From Stenotrophomonas oahuensis (lineage in GTDB: Bacteria; Pseudomonadota; Gammaproteobacteria; Xanthomonadales; Xanthomonadaceae), in assembly GCF_031834595.1 (NCBI RefSeq), contig NZ_CP115541.1:868001-932000 (forward strand): a stretch of DNA of 64,000 nucleotides. Direction: 5' to 3'. The stretch's first letter is position 1; the number at the start of each line of letters is the position of its first letter. Below the pieces are notes generated by a model. The model saw nothing but the letters and a program-made list of their open reading frames with translations, searched no databases and was not told the origin of the DNA. The position numbers were made by a program, and so were the translations under genes. Shown piece after piece: positions 17,674 to 28,488 of this stretch.

Positions 17674-19845
17674 ATGACCCGTCGCACCGCTGTGCTGTCC
17701 CGCCGCCTGCCCCACCACCGCCTGCCGCAGGCGCTGCTGGTCGCGCTGGCCACCTTCGCTGCTGCCCCGGCCTTTGCCCAGGACAGCACCGACGCCACCA
17801 CCCTGGACAAGATCGTGGTCAAGGGCGAGCGCGCGGAAGGCTTCTCGGTTCGCCGCACCTCGGCCGGCACCCGCTTCAATCTCGCCCCGCGCGAGATTCC
17901 GCAGTCGATCAGCATCATCAGCCACCAGCGCATCGAGGACCAGAACCTCGACGACATCCTGGACGTCCTCAGCAACACCACCGGCGTGAGCAGCACCCAG
18001 TCCGACACCGAGCGCACCGAGTTCTACGCGCGCGGCTTCTACATCGACAGCTACCAGTTCGACAACCTGCCGACCCAGATGGTGCAGAACTGGAGCTACG
18101 GCGATTCCGGCCTGGATCTGGCCATCTATGACCGCGTGGAAATCGTGCGCGGCTCCACCGGCCTGCTGACCGGCGCGGGCAACCCGTCGGCCTCGGTCAA
18201 CCTGATCCGCAAGCACGCCGACAGCGCCGAGCTGACCGGCAGCGTGTCGGTCAACGTGGGCAGCTGGGGCCGCACCCGCAGCACCGTTGACGTGACCACC
18301 CCGCTGAACAAGAGCGGCTCGGTGCGCGCGCGCGTGATCGGCAGCTACCTGGACACCGAATCGCAGATGGACCGCTACGACCAGCACAAGACGCTGGGCT
18401 ATGCGGTGATCGACGCCGACCTGACCCCGGACACCCAGCTGAGCGTGGGCTACGACTACCAGCAGAAGCGCGCCAACGGTGCCACCTGGGGCGGCTTCCC
18501 GATGCTGTACTCCGACGGCAGCTCGACCGGTTACGACGAATCGTTCAATTCGGCCGCCAAGTGGACCTACTGGGACACCACCAGCAAGCGCGCGTTCGCC
18601 ACGTTGGAGCACGACTTCAATGAGGACTGGATGGTCCGCATCGGCGCGACCCACGACGAAACCAAGGCCGACGACAAGCTGTTCTACCCGGCCTACAACG
18701 ACTGGGTCACCGGTGCCTCGCTGTTCGACAAGAACACCGGTGCCGGCATCTCGCCGTCGGCGGGCTTCTACAACACCGAGCGCAAGGTCAGCGCGGTGGA
18801 CGGCTACTTCAGTGGCGCGTTCGAGCTGTTCGGCCTGAAGCATGAAGTCATGGGTGGCCTGAGCTACAACAAGCGCGACTACGCCAACTACGGCGACTAC
18901 CAGATCGATGGCGCGGGCCTGACCTGGGACCCGTTCTCCAGCTACCTGAACTGGAACGGCGACATCAGCGAGCCGAACTGGAACCCCCTGGCGCTGGCCA
19001 GCGAGGGCACCATCACCCAGAAGGCCGCCTACGCCGCGACCCGCCTGTCGCTGGCTGAGCCGCTGAAGCTGATCCTGGGCGCGCGCTACACCGATTGGAA
19101 GAGCGAAGGTGAAGGTGCGGACCGTTCGCACAAGGTCACCACCCCGTATGCCGGCCTGGTGTACGAGATCAATGACACCTGGAGCACCTACGGTTCGTAC
19201 ACCGAGATATTCCAGCCGCAGATGCTGAAGAACCAGCAGGGCGGTTTCCTGGATCCAGTGGATGGCAAGAGCTACGAAGTCGGCGTCAAGGCCGCGTGGT
19301 TCGACGATCGCCTGAATGCCTCGGCCGCCGTGTTCCGCATCGAGCAGGACAACGTCGGTCAGGCCACCAACATTCCGGTCAATGGCAGCTTGAATGAGTT
19401 CGCCTACATCGGCGCACGTGGCACCGTCAGCCGCGGCTTCGAAGTGGAAGTGAACGGTGAGCTGGCCCCGGGCTGGAACGCCAGCTTCGGTGCATCGCGT
19501 TACGTGGCCAAGGACATCAACGGCACCGACATCAACACCCGTCTGCCGCAGACTGCGATCAAACTGTTCACCAGCTACACCCCGCAGTCGATGACCGACC
19601 TGACCATCGGTGGTGGTGCCAACTGGCAGAACCGCATCTACTACCCGGTGCCGGCGTACGGCCAGATCGAACAGGGTGGCTATGCGTTGGTGAATGCCTT
19701 CGTGCGTTACCGCCTGGCTCCCCAGTTCAGCGTGCAGGCCAATCTGAACAACCTGCTGGACAAGAAGTACCTGTCGCAGGTGAATGGCTATGGTGCCTAC
19801 GGCGACGAGCGTAACGGTTCGATCACGTTCACCTGGTCGTTCTGA
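17674..19845 (+). CDS. TonB-dependent siderophore receptor
   Basis: A 723-residue outer-membrane receptor. The signal peptide ends AAAPAFA; the plug is about residues 45-190 (REIPQSISIISHQRIEDQ, DVLSNTTGVSS, then RVEIVRGSTGLLTGAGNPSA), and a beta-barrel follows to the terminal F (GSITFTWSF). The plug motifs and spacing are those of the FhuE/FpvA class importing ferric siderophores. ATG 17674 has CAGGA upstream and a good signal peptide; an upstream ATG has neither. A Fur-like box lies upstream. Two SMAG-type hairpins and a terminator-like stem follow. The cognate siderophore is unknown. Confidence 0.92.
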   Translation: MTRRTAVLSRRLPHHRLPQALLVALATFAAAPAFAQDSTDATTLDKIVVKGERAEGFSVRRTSAGTRFNLAPREIPQSISIISHQRIEDQNLDDILDVLSNTTGVSSTQSDTERTEFYARGFYIDSYQFDNLPTQMVQNWSYGDSGLDLAIYDRVEIVRGSTGLLTGAGNPSASVNLIRKHADSAELTGSVSVNVGSWGRTRSTVDVTTPLNKSGSVRARVIGSYLDTESQMDRYDQHKTLGYAVIDADLTPDTQLSVGYDYQQKRANGATWGGFPMLYSDGSSTGYDESFNSAAKWTYWDTTSKRAFATLEHDFNEDWMVRIGATHDETKADDKLFYPAYNDWVTGASLFDKNTGAGISPSAGFYNTERKVSAVDGYFSGAFELFGLKHEVMGGLSYNKRDYANYGDYQIDGAGLTWDPFSSYLNWNGDISEPNWNPLALASEGTITQKAAYAATRLSLAEPLKLILGARYTDWKSEGEGADRSHKVTTPYAGLVYEINDTWSTYGSYTEIFQPQMLKNQQGGFLDPVDGKSYEVGVKAAWFDDRLNASAAVFRIEQDNVGQATNIPVNGSLNEFAYIGARGTVSRGFEVEVNGELAPGWNASFGASRYVAKDINGTDINTRLPQTAIKLFTSYTPQSMTDLTIGGGANWQNRIYYPVPAYGQIEQGGYALVNAFVRYRLAPQFSVQANLNNLLDKKYLSQVNGYGAYGDERNGSITFTWSF

Positions 19846-19850
19846 TTCGT

Positions 19851-19915
19851 GGTTGCCGGGCACGGCCCGGCACTACGGAACGATCCACATGGTTGCCGGG
19901 CAAGCCCGGCACTAC
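19851..19915 (-). repeat. Two tandem SMAG-type hairpins
   Basis: Two minus-oriented copies at 19851-19876 and 19891-19915, each read on the minus strand as GTAGTGCCGGG...CCCGGCAACC, differing only in loop bases. Direct tandem rather than inverted arrangement. Confidence 0.85.
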
Positions 19916-19916
19916 G

Positions 19917-19949
19917 CAAGGCCGGGGACTTACCCGGCCTTGTGCATTT
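19917..19949 (+). terminator. Terminator-like stem after the siderophore receptor
   Basis: Perfect 10-bp stem CAAGGCCGGG/CCCGGCCTTG (19917-19942) with a six-base loop followed by TGCATTTT. The U-run is short, so termination is plausible but may be weak. Confidence 0.55.
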
Positions 19950-20051
19950 TCGGGCCGGTATTCTTACCGTCCCGGTGACAGCACTTCTTCGGATGCCTCC
20001 GGCATGCCCGCGCCCTACCCTGCCCGGACCTTCCCGCGCAGGATGATTCAC

Positions 20052-21560
20052 ATGGCCGCCCAGAAACCGAACATTCTGTTCGTGATGGCCGATGACATCG
20101 GCTGGTTCAACATCAGCTGCAACAACAACGGCGTGATGGGTTACCGCACGCCCAACATTGACCGCATCGCGCGCGAGGGGGCCAATTTCACCGACTTCTA
20201 CGGGCAGCAGAGCTGCACCGCCGGGCGCGCCGCTTTCATCACCGGGCAGTCGCCGATCCGGACCGGGCTGACCAAGGTCGGGATGCCCGGTGCCACCCTG
20301 GGACTCAGCTTTGAAGACCCCTCCATCGGCGAGGTCATGAAGCACTTCGGCTATGCCACCGGGCAGTTCGGCAAGAACCACCTGGGCGACCGCAACGAAC
20401 ACCTGCCCACCGTGCACGGGTTCGATGAGTTCTTCGGCAACCTGTACCACCTCAATGCCGAAGAAGAGCCTGAGTATCCGAACTATCCCAAGGACCCTGC
20501 GTTCCGCAAGAAGTACGGTCCGCGCGGCGTGCTCAAGTGCAAGGCCATCGACAAGGACGACGCCACTGTCGAAGAACAGTTCGGCAAGGTCGGCCGGCAG
20601 CAGATCGAGAACACCGGCCCACTCACCCGCAAGCGCATGGAGAACGTGGATGAGGAGTTTCTGGAATCGGCGCTGGACTTCATCACGCGCAAGTCGACCG
20701 CCAACGAGCCGTGGTTCTGCTACTTCAATCCCACTCGCATGCACGTTTTCACGCACCTCAAGCCGTCGTCTGTCGGAGTGACCGGTCTGGGCACTTATCC
20801 GGACGGCATGGTCGAGCTGGATGGCTATGTGGGTCAGCTGCTGGACAAGCTGGAGGAACTGAAGGTCGCCGACAACACCATTGTGGTGTTCACCACCGAC
20901 AATGGTGCGGAGGTCATGACCTGGCCCGACGGTGGCACCACCCCGTTCCGTGGCGAGAAAGACACCAACTGGGAAGGTGGCTGGCGCGTGCCGTGCGTGA
21001 TGCGTTGGCCAGGCGTGATTGAACCCGGCCGCGTGATCAATGACATTGCCTCATTGCAGGACTTCATCCCGACCTTCGCCGCGGCCAATGGCGAACCCGA
21101 ACTGGTGGAAAAGCTCAAGAAAGGCTTCAACATCGGCGGGCGCGCCTACAAGGTCCACCTGGATGGCTACAACCTGGTCCCGTTCCTTTCGGGCAAGGCC
21201 GAGGAATCTCCGCGCCAGGGCTTCATCTACTGGAGCGACGACGGCGAATGCATGGCAGTGCGTCTGGGACGCTGGAAGGTCGTGTTCTCCGAGCAGCGCA
21301 GCGAAGGCATCCATGTGTGGCGCGAGCCGCTGTCGGAAATGCGCATTCCCAAATTCTTCGACCTGCGCGCCGATCCTTTTGAACGGGGTGAAGTCAGCAT
21401 CAAGTACTACGACTGGTTCATGGAGCAGAACTTCCTGCTCTATGCAGCGCCGCCGATCCTTGCGCAGTGGCTGGAGAGCTTCAAGGAGTTTCCGCCGCGC
21501 GCGCGTGCAGCCAGTTTCAGCATCGACCGCGTAATGGACGCGATGCTTCCGAAGGCGTGA
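20052..21560 (+). CDS. Arylsulfatase (sulfatase family, FGly type I)
   Basis: A 502-residue sulfatase. Metal-binding Asp13 and Asp14 lie in VMADDIGW. The modification motif is C55-T-A-G-R59, in which Cys would be converted to formylglycine. Further signatures are GQFGKNHLGD and FTTDNGAEV. It hydrolyses sulfate esters; the natural substrate is unknown. No signal peptide is seen, so it may be cytoplasmic, unusual for scavenging sulfatases. ATG 20052 has GGA at -10; an ATG three codons upstream abuts that site. No formylglycine-generating enzyme gene is in the window. A convergent TonB-dependent receptor follows. Confidence 0.88.
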   Translation: MAAQKPNILFVMADDIGWFNISCNNNGVMGYRTPNIDRIAREGANFTDFYGQQSCTAGRAAFITGQSPIRTGLTKVGMPGATLGLSFEDPSIGEVMKHFGYATGQFGKNHLGDRNEHLPTVHGFDEFFGNLYHLNAEEEPEYPNYPKDPAFRKKYGPRGVLKCKAIDKDDATVEEQFGKVGRQQIENTGPLTRKRMENVDEEFLESALDFITRKSTANEPWFCYFNPTRMHVFTHLKPSSVGVTGLGTYPDGMVELDGYVGQLLDKLEELKVADNTIVVFTTDNGAEVMTWPDGGTTPFRGEKDTNWEGGWRVPCVMRWPGVIEPGRVINDIASLQDFIPTFAAANGEPELVEKLKKGFNIGGRAYKVHLDGYNLVPFLSGKAEESPRQGFIYWSDDGECMAVRLGRWKVVFSEQRSEGIHVWREPLSEMRIPKFFDLRADPFERGEVSIKYYDWFMEQNFLLYAAPPILAQWLESFKEFPPRARAASFSIDRVMDAMLPKA

Positions 21561-21564
21561 AACG

Positions 21565-21592
21565 CGGGGCACCGGGCATGGCCCGGTGCCCC
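21565..21592. terminator. Strong hairpin between convergent genes
   Basis: Stem CGGGGCACCGGGC/GCCCGGTGCCCCG spanning 21565-21592 in the 38-base gap between the sulfatase and TonB-dependent receptor genes. There is no clear U-run, but position and symmetry suggest a bidirectional terminator or transcript-end stabiliser. Confidence 0.5.
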
Positions 21593-21598
21593 GTTGCA

Positions 21599-24469
21599 TC
21601 AGAACCGCAGGTCCGCGCGCAGGTACCAGTAACGCCCACGCGGAATGTCATACGTGGACGCGTCATACCCGTTCAACGAGCACGACAGGCAGATCGGCGG
21701 ATCCTTGTCGAAGGCGTTGTTCAGACCCGCACTCAGCTGCAGCCCCTTCATCCAGTCGATCTTATAGCCGACCTGGAAGTCGTGATACGTGGTGGCCGAC
21801 AACGTGTTGGTGCCTGCCGCCTGGTCACTGCAAACGTCGAAGGTCGACGCATCGCCGCACTGTTCCTTCAGCTCGGAAATGTGCCGCACTGTCCACGATG
21901 CATTCCAAGCGCCCAGGCTCCAGCCCAGCGTTGCGTTGCTGGTCCATTCCGGAATCGAGCTGTTCACCACCTCGATACCCGGTTCCTGCGGCTGCCGTTG
22001 CCCGGCCGCACCCAGCGCCTCATAGCGGCCCACGAACGTGTTCTGCCAGCCGATCTTGAACTGGCCGATGTCGCTCTGCGGCAGCGTCCAGAACAGGTCC
22101 ACATCCCAGCCGTCGGTCTTGATCGAACCGAGGTTGGTCAGGCGGTTGTTGAAGGCGCTGACCGCGCCGGTGCTGGCGCGGCTGATGCCATCGCAGTACA
22201 CCGAATCCAGCGTGTCCACGCACAGATCCAGCTGGGTCTGTGCGTCGATGGCCTGGATCGCCCCTTCAATGTGGTGGCGATAGAAAGTCACTTCCACATC
22301 GAAGCGCTCGGACCATGTGGTGTTGCTGCCGAACCACGGGCTCCACACGAAGCCGGCACTGAAGCTGCGCGAACGCTCCGGGTCCAGTTCGGGGTTGCCA
22401 CCGGTGGTGACCGAGATCTGCGAGTTCGCTTGCTGGAAGCCGGTCGGCACACCCAGCGCGGCGCAGTTGGCCGCGCTGCCACGCGGCGGTGTCCCGCCCA
22501 GGCCCACCGAGCAGGGATCGAACAGCTGCAGGTCGGCACGCGCCGCCGAGCCGTACAGCTCACCGATGGACGGTGCACGGAAGCCTTCCGCATAGCTGGT
22601 GCGCAGCACGAAGTCGTTGGTCACCTGCCAACGCAGGCCGTACTTGGGCGTGAACTCGCCACCAAAGGTGGAGTAGTCCGAGTAGCGTCCGGCCAGGCTC
22701 AGGTCCATCTTCGAGCCGATCTCGGTGTTGGCGAAGATCGGAACGCTCAACTCCAGGTAGGCCTCGTTGACGTCATACGAACCAGAGGTCGGCAGTGAGG
22801 GCACGCCGTTGTAGTGGCCGATCACCGTGAGCGGATCGGGGTTGTAGGAGCCTTCGTACTTGCGGTACTCGTAGCCGGTAGCGAACGACACCGGGCCGGC
22901 CGGCAGGTTGAACAGGTCGCTGCTGAGGTTGGCGGTGAACAGGCTCAGCTCGTTCTCGCTGCGGTCACGCACCACCGGCTGGATCCACTGCAGCATCGCC
23001 GGGGTGATCGTGCCCGGGCCACCGAAGATGTTCAGCGGCACGCAGCCCGGCGTGGCCGCGCATACAGCGGGGTCGCCCAGCGCCATGTTCACCTTGTAGA
23101 TGTCATAGCTGCCGTAGTTGGTCTGCTCGGCCTTGTTCTTGCTGTACATGCCGTTGACGTCCCAGTACCAGCTGCGGCTGGCCGCCTCGAAATTGCCGAC
23201 CAGGCCGGTAGCGAAGTACTGGGTGTTCACTTCCTGCTCGAACACGCGCGCGCCGCCTTCAACCGGGCGGCGGCCGACCATGCTCAAGTTGCTGGACGAA
23301 TCCAGGTCGAAGCCGAACGGGTTGTACGGGTTCAGTGCGGAAATGACGATGTTGTCAGCCAGTGGGTTGCCGGTGGCACCGTCCGGCCCGAAGAACAGCG
23401 GTTCTGGTGCGGCCTGGTTGGTCGACTCGCGGCGGTTGCCCAGTGCCTTGATGTACCACTGCACGTTGTCGGTGATGTCAAAGCGGAACTGACCGAAGAG
23501 GCCCTTGCGCTCGGACGGGGTCAGCAGCAGGTTGTACTCGGCGAAGTTGAAGCGGTCCGCGGTGGCGAAGCAATGGTAGTCGTCGGTGCGATCACAGCCG
23601 CCCACGCCATTGAAGGTGGGGTTGGTGACCCCGCTGTTAGGCGTGATGTTGTAGGCGATGCCGGTGTTGGGATCGGTGAACATGAAACGCCCGGTGGGCG
23701 TGGCCGAACTGCCGAAGGTCAGTCCGGTGCCGGGAATCGGCACGCGTGACTGCTCACGGGTGCTGGCATACACCGGGTCCTGCTTGGTCCAGCTGGCACC
23801 GAGGAACAGGCTGTAGCGGTCGCCGCTGGTGCCCCAGGCGAGGTCAACGCCCTTCTGGGTGCCGTCGCCCTTGCTGTACTCGCCGTAATTCACGGTCACC
23901 TGGCCGCCGTCAAACTCGCGACGGGTGATGATGTTGACCACGCCACCAATGGCGTCAGACCCGTACAGCGAGGATGCGCCGTCTTCAAGCACTTCGATGC
24001 GCTCGACGATGGCCAGGGGGATGGTGTTGAGGTCGGTGGCCGCGCCCACGCCGGAGGCGGAGGACTCGTTGACCCAGCGGATGCCGTCCACCAGCACCAG
24101 CGTGCGCTTGGCCCCGAGGTGACGCAGGTCAACCTGGGCCGAACCCGCACCCACGCCGCTGCCGTCGGGGGGGAAGCCGAAGTTGCCGGAAGAGTTGAAC
24201 TTGGCATTCAGGGCCGAGCCGGAACCGGTCAGCTGCTGCAGCACTTCACCGATGGAGTTCAGGCCGGTCTGCTCGATCTGCTCGCGGCTGAGGGTCTGGA
24301 TCGGCACCTGGCCTTCGACTTCGGCGCGCTTGATGCGGGTGCCGGTGACGTCAACCCGGTCCAGTTCGGTGGTGGGGCGGGGTGATTCCTGGGCGCTGCC
24401 AAGCGCGGGTACAACCAACAGGCACAACGCGACAGCAACCGCCAAGGGGCGGTGATGCAGGGTGTTCAT
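21599..24469 (-). CDS. Large TonB-dependent receptor
   Basis: A 956-residue outer-membrane receptor. The signal peptide ends PALGSA; the TonB-box/plug region has [31 protein letters not shown] and [19 protein letters not shown], and the barrel ends [10 protein letters not shown]. The motifs belong to the xanthomonad/caulobacterial receptors with a TGTRI start and a glycine-rich plug, which take up carbohydrates, peptides or unknown nutrients. GGAGAG precedes ATG 24469. It is convergent with the sulfatase gene and lies downstream of exbD on the same strand after a terminator. The substrate is unknown. Confidence 0.9.
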   Translation of the reverse strand: MNTLHHRPLAVAVALCLLVVPALGSAQESPRPTTELDRVDVTGTRIKRAEVEGQVPIQTLSREQIEQTGLNSIGEVLQQLTGSGSALNAKFNSSGNFGFPPDGSGVGAGSAQVDLRHLGAKRTLVLVDGIRWVNESSASGVGAATDLNTIPLAIVERIEVLEDGASSLYGSDAIGGVVNIITRREFDGGQVTVNYGEYSKGDGTQKGVDLAWGTSGDRYSLFLGASWTKQDPVYASTREQSRVPIPGTGLTFGSSATPTGRFMFTDPNTGIAYNITPNSGVTNPTFNGVGGCDRTDDYHCFATADRFNFAEYNLLLTPSERKGLFGQFRFDITDNVQWYIKALGNRRESTNQAAPEPLFFGPDGATGNPLADNIVISALNPYNPFGFDLDSSSNLSMVGRRPVEGGARVFEQEVNTQYFATGLVGNFEAASRSWYWDVNGMYSKNKAEQTNYGSYDIYKVNMALGDPAVCAATPGCVPLNIFGGPGTITPAMLQWIQPVVRDRSENELSLFTANLSSDLFNLPAGPVSFATGYEYRKYEGSYNPDPLTVIGHYNGVPSLPTSGSYDVNEAYLELSVPIFANTEIGSKMDLSLAGRYSDYSTFGGEFTPKYGLRWQVTNDFVLRTSYAEGFRAPSIGELYGSAARADLQLFDPCSVGLGGTPPRGSAANCAALGVPTGFQQANSQISVTTGGNPELDPERSRSFSAGFVWSPWFGSNTTWSERFDVEVTFYRHHIEGAIQAIDAQTQLDLCVDTLDSVYCDGISRASTGAVSAFNNRLTNLGSIKTDGWDVDLFWTLPQSDIGQFKIGWQNTFVGRYEALGAAGQRQPQEPGIEVVNSSIPEWTSNATLGWSLGAWNASWTVRHISELKEQCGDASTFDVCSDQAAGTNTLSATTYHDFQVGYKIDWMKGLQLSAGLNNAFDKDPPICLSCSLNGYDASTYDIPRGRYWYLRADLRF

Positions 24470-24573
24470 TCGCTCTCTCTCCAAAGGAATGTTGGTTTTG
24501 GTGCTGGCCTGCTCCCCCTTAGAGTCGGCCAACCCTTCCTTTGTAAACAACCTGTAAAGATGAAGGCGTGATG

Positions 24574-24597
24574 AAAGCCCGCTTTCACGCGGGCTTT
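24574..24597. terminator. GC-rich stem-loop
   Basis: Perfect 9-bp stem AAAGCCCGC/GCGGGCTTT in the gap between exbD and the large receptor gene. It is a second, weaker terminator-like structure placed just beyond the stronger exbD terminator. Confidence 0.45.
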
Positions 24598-24599
24598 AC

Positions 24600-24626
24600 A
24601 AAAAAGAGCCGACCAATGGTCGGCTC
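24600..24626 (-). terminator. Rho-independent terminator downstream of exbD
   Basis: On the minus strand a 9-bp stem GAGCCGACC/GGTCGGCTC with a three-base loop is followed by six U (24605-24600). It is placed 40 bases after the exbD stop. Confidence 0.8.
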
Positions 24627-24629
24627 CCG

Positions 24630-24651
24630 GTAGCGCCGGCCGTTGGCCGGC
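24630..24651 (+). repeat. SMAG-type hairpin
   Basis: GTAG followed by CGCCGGCCGTTGGCCGGC. It sits between the exbD stop and its terminator, with the adjacent terminator stem acting as its inverted neighbour. Confidence 0.75.
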
Positions 24652-24665
24652 CCACGCAATGCCCT

Positions 24666-25076
24666 CTACCTCACGAACGTGATGCGGTCCAAATGGGTGT
24701 TGCTCGCCGCTGCCAGCACCTTGGCCATGACGTCGTATTCGGCATCCGCGCTGGTGTCGATACGCAGTACCGGCACGTTGCCAGCATTGGCCTGCGCGAC
24801 GTCCTGCATGCGCGCCTGCAGTGAAGACACGGCGACCGCCTGCCCGTTCCAGAACACCTGGTTGCTGGCATCCACCCGCAGCTCGATCGGCAGGGGTGGT
24901 TCGATGGGCGGCGCAATGTCGGTACGTTGCGGGAGATTGACAGGGATCGGGCGGGCGATCATCGGTGCGGTCACGATGAAGATGATCAACAACACCAGCA
25001 TGACGTCGACCAGCGGGGTGACGTTGATGTCGGCCAAGGGGCCGGAAGAGGTGGAGCCTGCTGCACTGAATGCCAT
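24666..25076 (-). CDS. exbD: ExbD-type biopolymer transport protein
   Basis: A 136-residue protein with a short cytoplasmic N-terminus, one transmembrane helix (about residues 23-42, [18 protein letters not shown], with the essential Asp in DVMLVLL) and a periplasmic domain ending LDRITFVR. It fits ExbD/TolR, the channel subunit that couples proton-motive force to TonB or TolA. ATG 25076 has AAGGGG upstream. No exbB or tonB is adjacent; those genes may lie elsewhere, or this copy serves a specific system. It is next to, but separated by a terminator from, the large receptor gene. Confidence 0.9.
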   Translation of the reverse strand: MAFSAAGSTSSGPLADINVTPLVDVMLVLLIIFIVTAPMIARPIPVNLPQRTDIAPPIEPPLPIELRVDASNQVFWNGQAVAVSSLQARMQDVAQANAGNVPVLRIDTSADAEYDVMAKVLAAASNTHLDRITFVR

Positions 25077-25113
25077 GGTGAAATCCCCTTTTGTCGAACG
25101 ATATGGATTCCCG

Positions 25114-25138
25114 GTAGCGCACGACCGTTGGTCGTGCG
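25114..25138 (+). repeat. SMAG-type hairpin
   Basis: GTAGCGCACGACCGTTGGTCGTGCG, upstream of exbD, single copy. Confidence 0.8.
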
Positions 25139-25250
25139 TCCCCGACATTACGCCTGGGCCAGTCACCTGTTCAGGGCGCGCTGAAGTTACGTTCATCCAC
25201 CGGTAGGTTTACCTACGCCGGCCTTCACCCCGGCCCGCTATCCTTTCCGC

Positions 25251-27224
25251 ATGAATCGACTTTCCCCGCTCCTGCTCAGCGCAGCCGCCGTCGCCCTGGC
25301 CGGCTCCCTTCCGGCCGCCGCACAGAACCTGGACGCGCAGCGCGCGCAGATCAAAGCCGCCATCGACAACGCCGAGCGCGGCCAGTTCGATGCCGGGCAG
25401 GCCCGCACCCTCAGCCAGCACCCGCTGTATGGCTGGCTGGAATACGCGAACCTGCGCCGCAACATCGACAGCGTGACCAGCGCACAGGCCCAGGACTTCC
25501 TGAAGCGCTACGACGGCCAAGCCGTGGCCGGCAGCTTCCGTAGTGTGTGGCTGCCTGCGGTAGCGCGCCGCCAGGACTGGCCGACCCTGCTGGCCAACTG
25601 GGCCCCCACCGACAACGTCGGTCTGCGCTGCGCGCGGCTCAACGCCCTGCAGGCGACCGGCAAGGCCGATGCCCAGTGGGTCAACGATGCCCAGGCACTC
25701 TGGAAGAGCACCGGCAAGTCGTTGCCCGATGCCTGCGACCCGGTGTTCGCGGTACTGGATGCCAAGGGGGGGCTGAGCGCGGAACTGCGCTGGGCGCGCA
25801 TCGACGCCGCCGCCGACGAGCAGCAGCCGGCGGTGATGCGCAGCGCCGCGCGCGGGCTGCCGGCTGCCGACCTGGCGCTGGCCAACACCTATGCAGCCTT
25901 CGTCGACAAGCCCAACGCCAGCGCACTGAACTGGCCGCGCAACGAGCGTAGCCGGCGCATTGCCACCGATGGCCTGGCCAAACTGGCCAAGGCCGACCCG
26001 GATGCCACCGAGCAGCAGCTGCCGCAGTACGCCAACGCGCTGCAGCTGAGCCCGGCCCAGCAGGCCCAGGTGCGCTACCAGATTGCGTTGTGGACGGTGG
26101 CTTCGTATGGCCCTGAGTCCGCACGTCGGCTCAACGCCGTGCCCGATTCGGCCTATGACGAGCGCCTGCACGAATGGCGCGCCCGCGAAGCGCTGTCACG
26201 CGGCGACTGGCCGGCGGCGCTTACCGCGATCCGCAAGATGGGTCCGACCCAGCGCAACGACTCGCGCTGGCGTTACTTCGAGGCGCGCATGCTGGACAAG
26301 ACCGGCAAGCGCGCCGAAGCGCAACCGCTGTTCCGCGAAGCGGCGCGCTCGGCCACCTTCCACGGCTTCCTGGCCGCAGACCAGCTGGGCTTGAACAGCT
26401 ACACCCTGTGCCCGCTGGAGCCGAACGACAGCGCACAGGCACAGGCTGCCATCGCCCGTGATCCGGCCATCGTGCGCGCCATGGAGCTGTTCAAGATCGA
26501 ACGCAACGGCTGGGCCGTGGCCGAGTGGAACGACGCGCTCAGCCGCTTCGACACCACCCAGCGCCGCATCGCGGTGGAGGTGGCACGCGACAACGGCTGG
26601 TTCGACCGCGCGGTGTTCTCGCTGGGCAAGACCCCGGACGAGCAGCGCCTGTACAGCCTGCGCTTCCCGCTGCATCACGACGCGGCGATCCGCCGCGAAT
26701 CGGCCAAGCATGCCATCGACCCGGCCTGGGTGGCCGCTGAGATCCGCGCCGAGAGCATCTTCAATCCGAAGGCACGCTCGCCAGCCAATGCGATGGGCCT
26801 GATGCAGGTGCTGCCTGCTACCGGGGCCAGCGTGGCCAAGTCGATCGGGCTGGTGAACTACGGCGGCGCGGCCAGCCTGTACGACCCGGACACCAACATC
26901 GCGCTGGGCACCGCGTATCTGCGCCAGCTGATGAACAAGTACGACGGCCTGCCCTACGTCACCATTGCCGCCTACAACGCGGGCCCGACCCCGACCGCAC
27001 GCTGGCAGTCGCAGCGCCCGGGCTTCGACCCGGACATCTGGATCGAGACCATCAGCTACAAGGAAACCCGCGAGTACGTGGCACGCATCCTGGCCTTCAG
27101 CGTGATCTACGACTGGCGCTTGAACGGCAACGCGCTGCCGGTGACCGACCGCATGAACGGCCGCCTGCAGGCCAAGCGCAAGCAGCTGACCTGCCCGACC
27201 AACGCCGAAAAAGCCGCCGATTGA
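25251..27224 (+). CDS. slt: Soluble lytic murein transglycosylase (Slt70-like)
   Basis: A 657-residue periplasmic protein. A signal peptide (residues 1-23) is followed by a long alpha-helical superhelical region (~25-470) and a C-terminal lysozyme-like domain. Catalytic Glu501 is in [19 protein letters not shown], followed by LMQVLPATG and AAYNAGP. It cleaves peptidoglycan glycan strands to 1,6-anhydro-muropeptides. Length fits Slt70. The cca gene follows after 34 bases on the same strand. Confidence 0.93.
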   Translation: MNRLSPLLLSAAAVALAGSLPAAAQNLDAQRAQIKAAIDNAERGQFDAGQARTLSQHPLYGWLEYANLRRNIDSVTSAQAQDFLKRYDGQAVAGSFRSVWLPAVARRQDWPTLLANWAPTDNVGLRCARLNALQATGKADAQWVNDAQALWKSTGKSLPDACDPVFAVLDAKGGLSAELRWARIDAAADEQQPAVMRSAARGLPAADLALANTYAAFVDKPNASALNWPRNERSRRIATDGLAKLAKADPDATEQQLPQYANALQLSPAQQAQVRYQIALWTVASYGPESARRLNAVPDSAYDERLHEWRAREALSRGDWPAALTAIRKMGPTQRNDSRWRYFEARMLDKTGKRAEAQPLFREAARSATFHGFLAADQLGLNSYTLCPLEPNDSAQAQAAIARDPAIVRAMELFKIERNGWAVAEWNDALSRFDTTQRRIAVEVARDNGWFDRAVFSLGKTPDEQRLYSLRFPLHHDAAIRRESAKHAIDPAWVAAEIRAESIFNPKARSPANAMGLMQVLPATGASVAKSIGLVNYGGAASLYDPDTNIALGTAYLRQLMNKYDGLPYVTIAAYNAGPTPTARWQSQRPGFDPDIWIETISYKETREYVARILAFSVIYDWRLNGNALPVTDRMNGRLQAKRKQLTCPTNAEKAAD

Positions 27225-27258
27225 GGGCACATCGGCGCGATTCGGGCAGAATGGCCGC

Positions 27259-28488
27259 ATGAAGATCTATCTTGTCGGCGGCGCGGTGCGTGACCGCCTG
27301 CTCAATCGCACGCCCGGCGACCACGACTGGGTCGTGGTCGGTGCCACCCAGGCGCAGATGGAGGCGCAGGGCTACAAGGCCGTGGGCAAGGACTTCCCGG
27401 TATTCCTGCACCCGAAAACGGGCGAGGAATACGCACTGGCCCGCACCGAGCGCAAGTCCGGCCGTGGCTATCGCGGTTTCGTGGTCGACGCTGATCCATC
27501 GGTGACGCTGGAAGACGATCTGCTGCGCCGCGATTTCACCATCAACGCCATCGCCTGCGACGAAGCCACCGGTGCACTGGTGGACCCGTATGGCGGCACG
27601 CGTGACATCGAACAACGCGTGTTGCGTCATGTCGGCCCCGCCTTCGTCGAAGACCCCCTGCGCGTGCTGCGCGCGGCCCGCTTCATGGCGCGGTTCGCAC
27701 CGCTGGGCTTTACCGTGGCTCCGGAAACCATGGACCTGATGCGCCAGATCGCCGCCAGCGGCGAACTGGATGCCCTGGTGCCCGAACGGGTCTGGCAGGA
27801 ACTGCGGCGCGCCCTCACCTGCGCTCAGCCGTCGGCCTTCCTGCGCACCCTGCATGAGGCCAACGCGCTGGGTGCAGTGCTGCCGGAACTGGAAGCCCTG
27901 TATGGCGTGCCGCAGCGCGCGGAGTTCCACCCCGAAGTGGATACGGGTGTACACCAGGAAATGGTCAGCGACATGGCCGCGCAATTGGCACCGGGCGACG
28001 ATCTGGTCGGCTTCGCCGCGCTCACCCACGACCTGGGCAAGGGGCTCACCCCCGAAGCGGAGTGGCCACGCCACCTGATGCACGAGCAGCGGGGTCTGGA
28101 GCCGCTGCAGGCGCTCTGCGAACGACTGAAAGTGCCGCTGGAACACCGCCAACTGGCTGAAGCGGTGTGCCGCGACCACCTCAACGTGCACCGCATCGAC
28201 GAGCTGCGCGACGCCACGATTCTGGAACTGCTGGGCCGTTTCGACGCGTTCCGCCGACCCGAACGCGTCGCCCGCATCGCACTGTGCTGCGAAGCCGACA
28301 AGCGCGGCCGGCTTGGCTTTGAGGACAGCGACTACCCGCAGGGCGAAACGCTCAAGCGCGTGCATGCTGCTGCGCTGGCGGTGCAGACGCGCGACCTCGA
28401 CCTGACTCATCTGAAAGGGCCGGCCATTGGCGACGCGCTGAAGCGCGCCCGCGTGCAGGCCATCAAAGCCGCGCGTCAGAAGTCGTAG
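27259..28488 (+). CDS. cca: Multifunctional CCA tRNA nucleotidyltransferase
   Basis: A 409-residue class II CCA-adding enzyme. GGAVRDRLL and D21-H-D23 of the nucleotidyltransferase head are present, with [26 protein letters not shown], and an HD-type metal phosphohydrolase domain containing THDLGKG. The HD domain marks the gammaproteobacterial form that also has phosphatase and 2',3'-cyclic phosphodiesterase activity. It adds or repairs the tRNA CCA end. Its last 13 bases overlap the convergent autotransporter gene. Confidence 0.95.
   Translation: MKIYLVGGAVRDRLLNRTPGDHDWVVVGATQAQMEAQGYKAVGKDFPVFLHPKTGEEYALARTERKSGRGYRGFVVDADPSVTLEDDLLRRDFTINAIACDEATGALVDPYGGTRDIEQRVLRHVGPAFVEDPLRVLRAARFMARFAPLGFTVAPETMDLMRQIAASGELDALVPERVWQELRRALTCAQPSAFLRTLHEANALGAVLPELEALYGVPQRAEFHPEVDTGVHQEMVSDMAAQLAPGDDLVGFAALTHDLGKGLTPEAEWPRHLMHEQRGLEPLQALCERLKVPLEHRQLAEAVCRDHLNVHRIDELRDATILELLGRFDAFRRPERVARIALCCEADKRGRLGFEDSDYPQGETLKRVHAAALAVQTRDLDLTHLKGPAIGDALKRARVQAIKAARQKS

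Noticed and set aside
19851..19915. tRNA or small RNA gene interpretation of the tandem GC-rich hairpins
   Set aside because: They match the GTAG repeat family seen throughout the window and show no cloverleaf.
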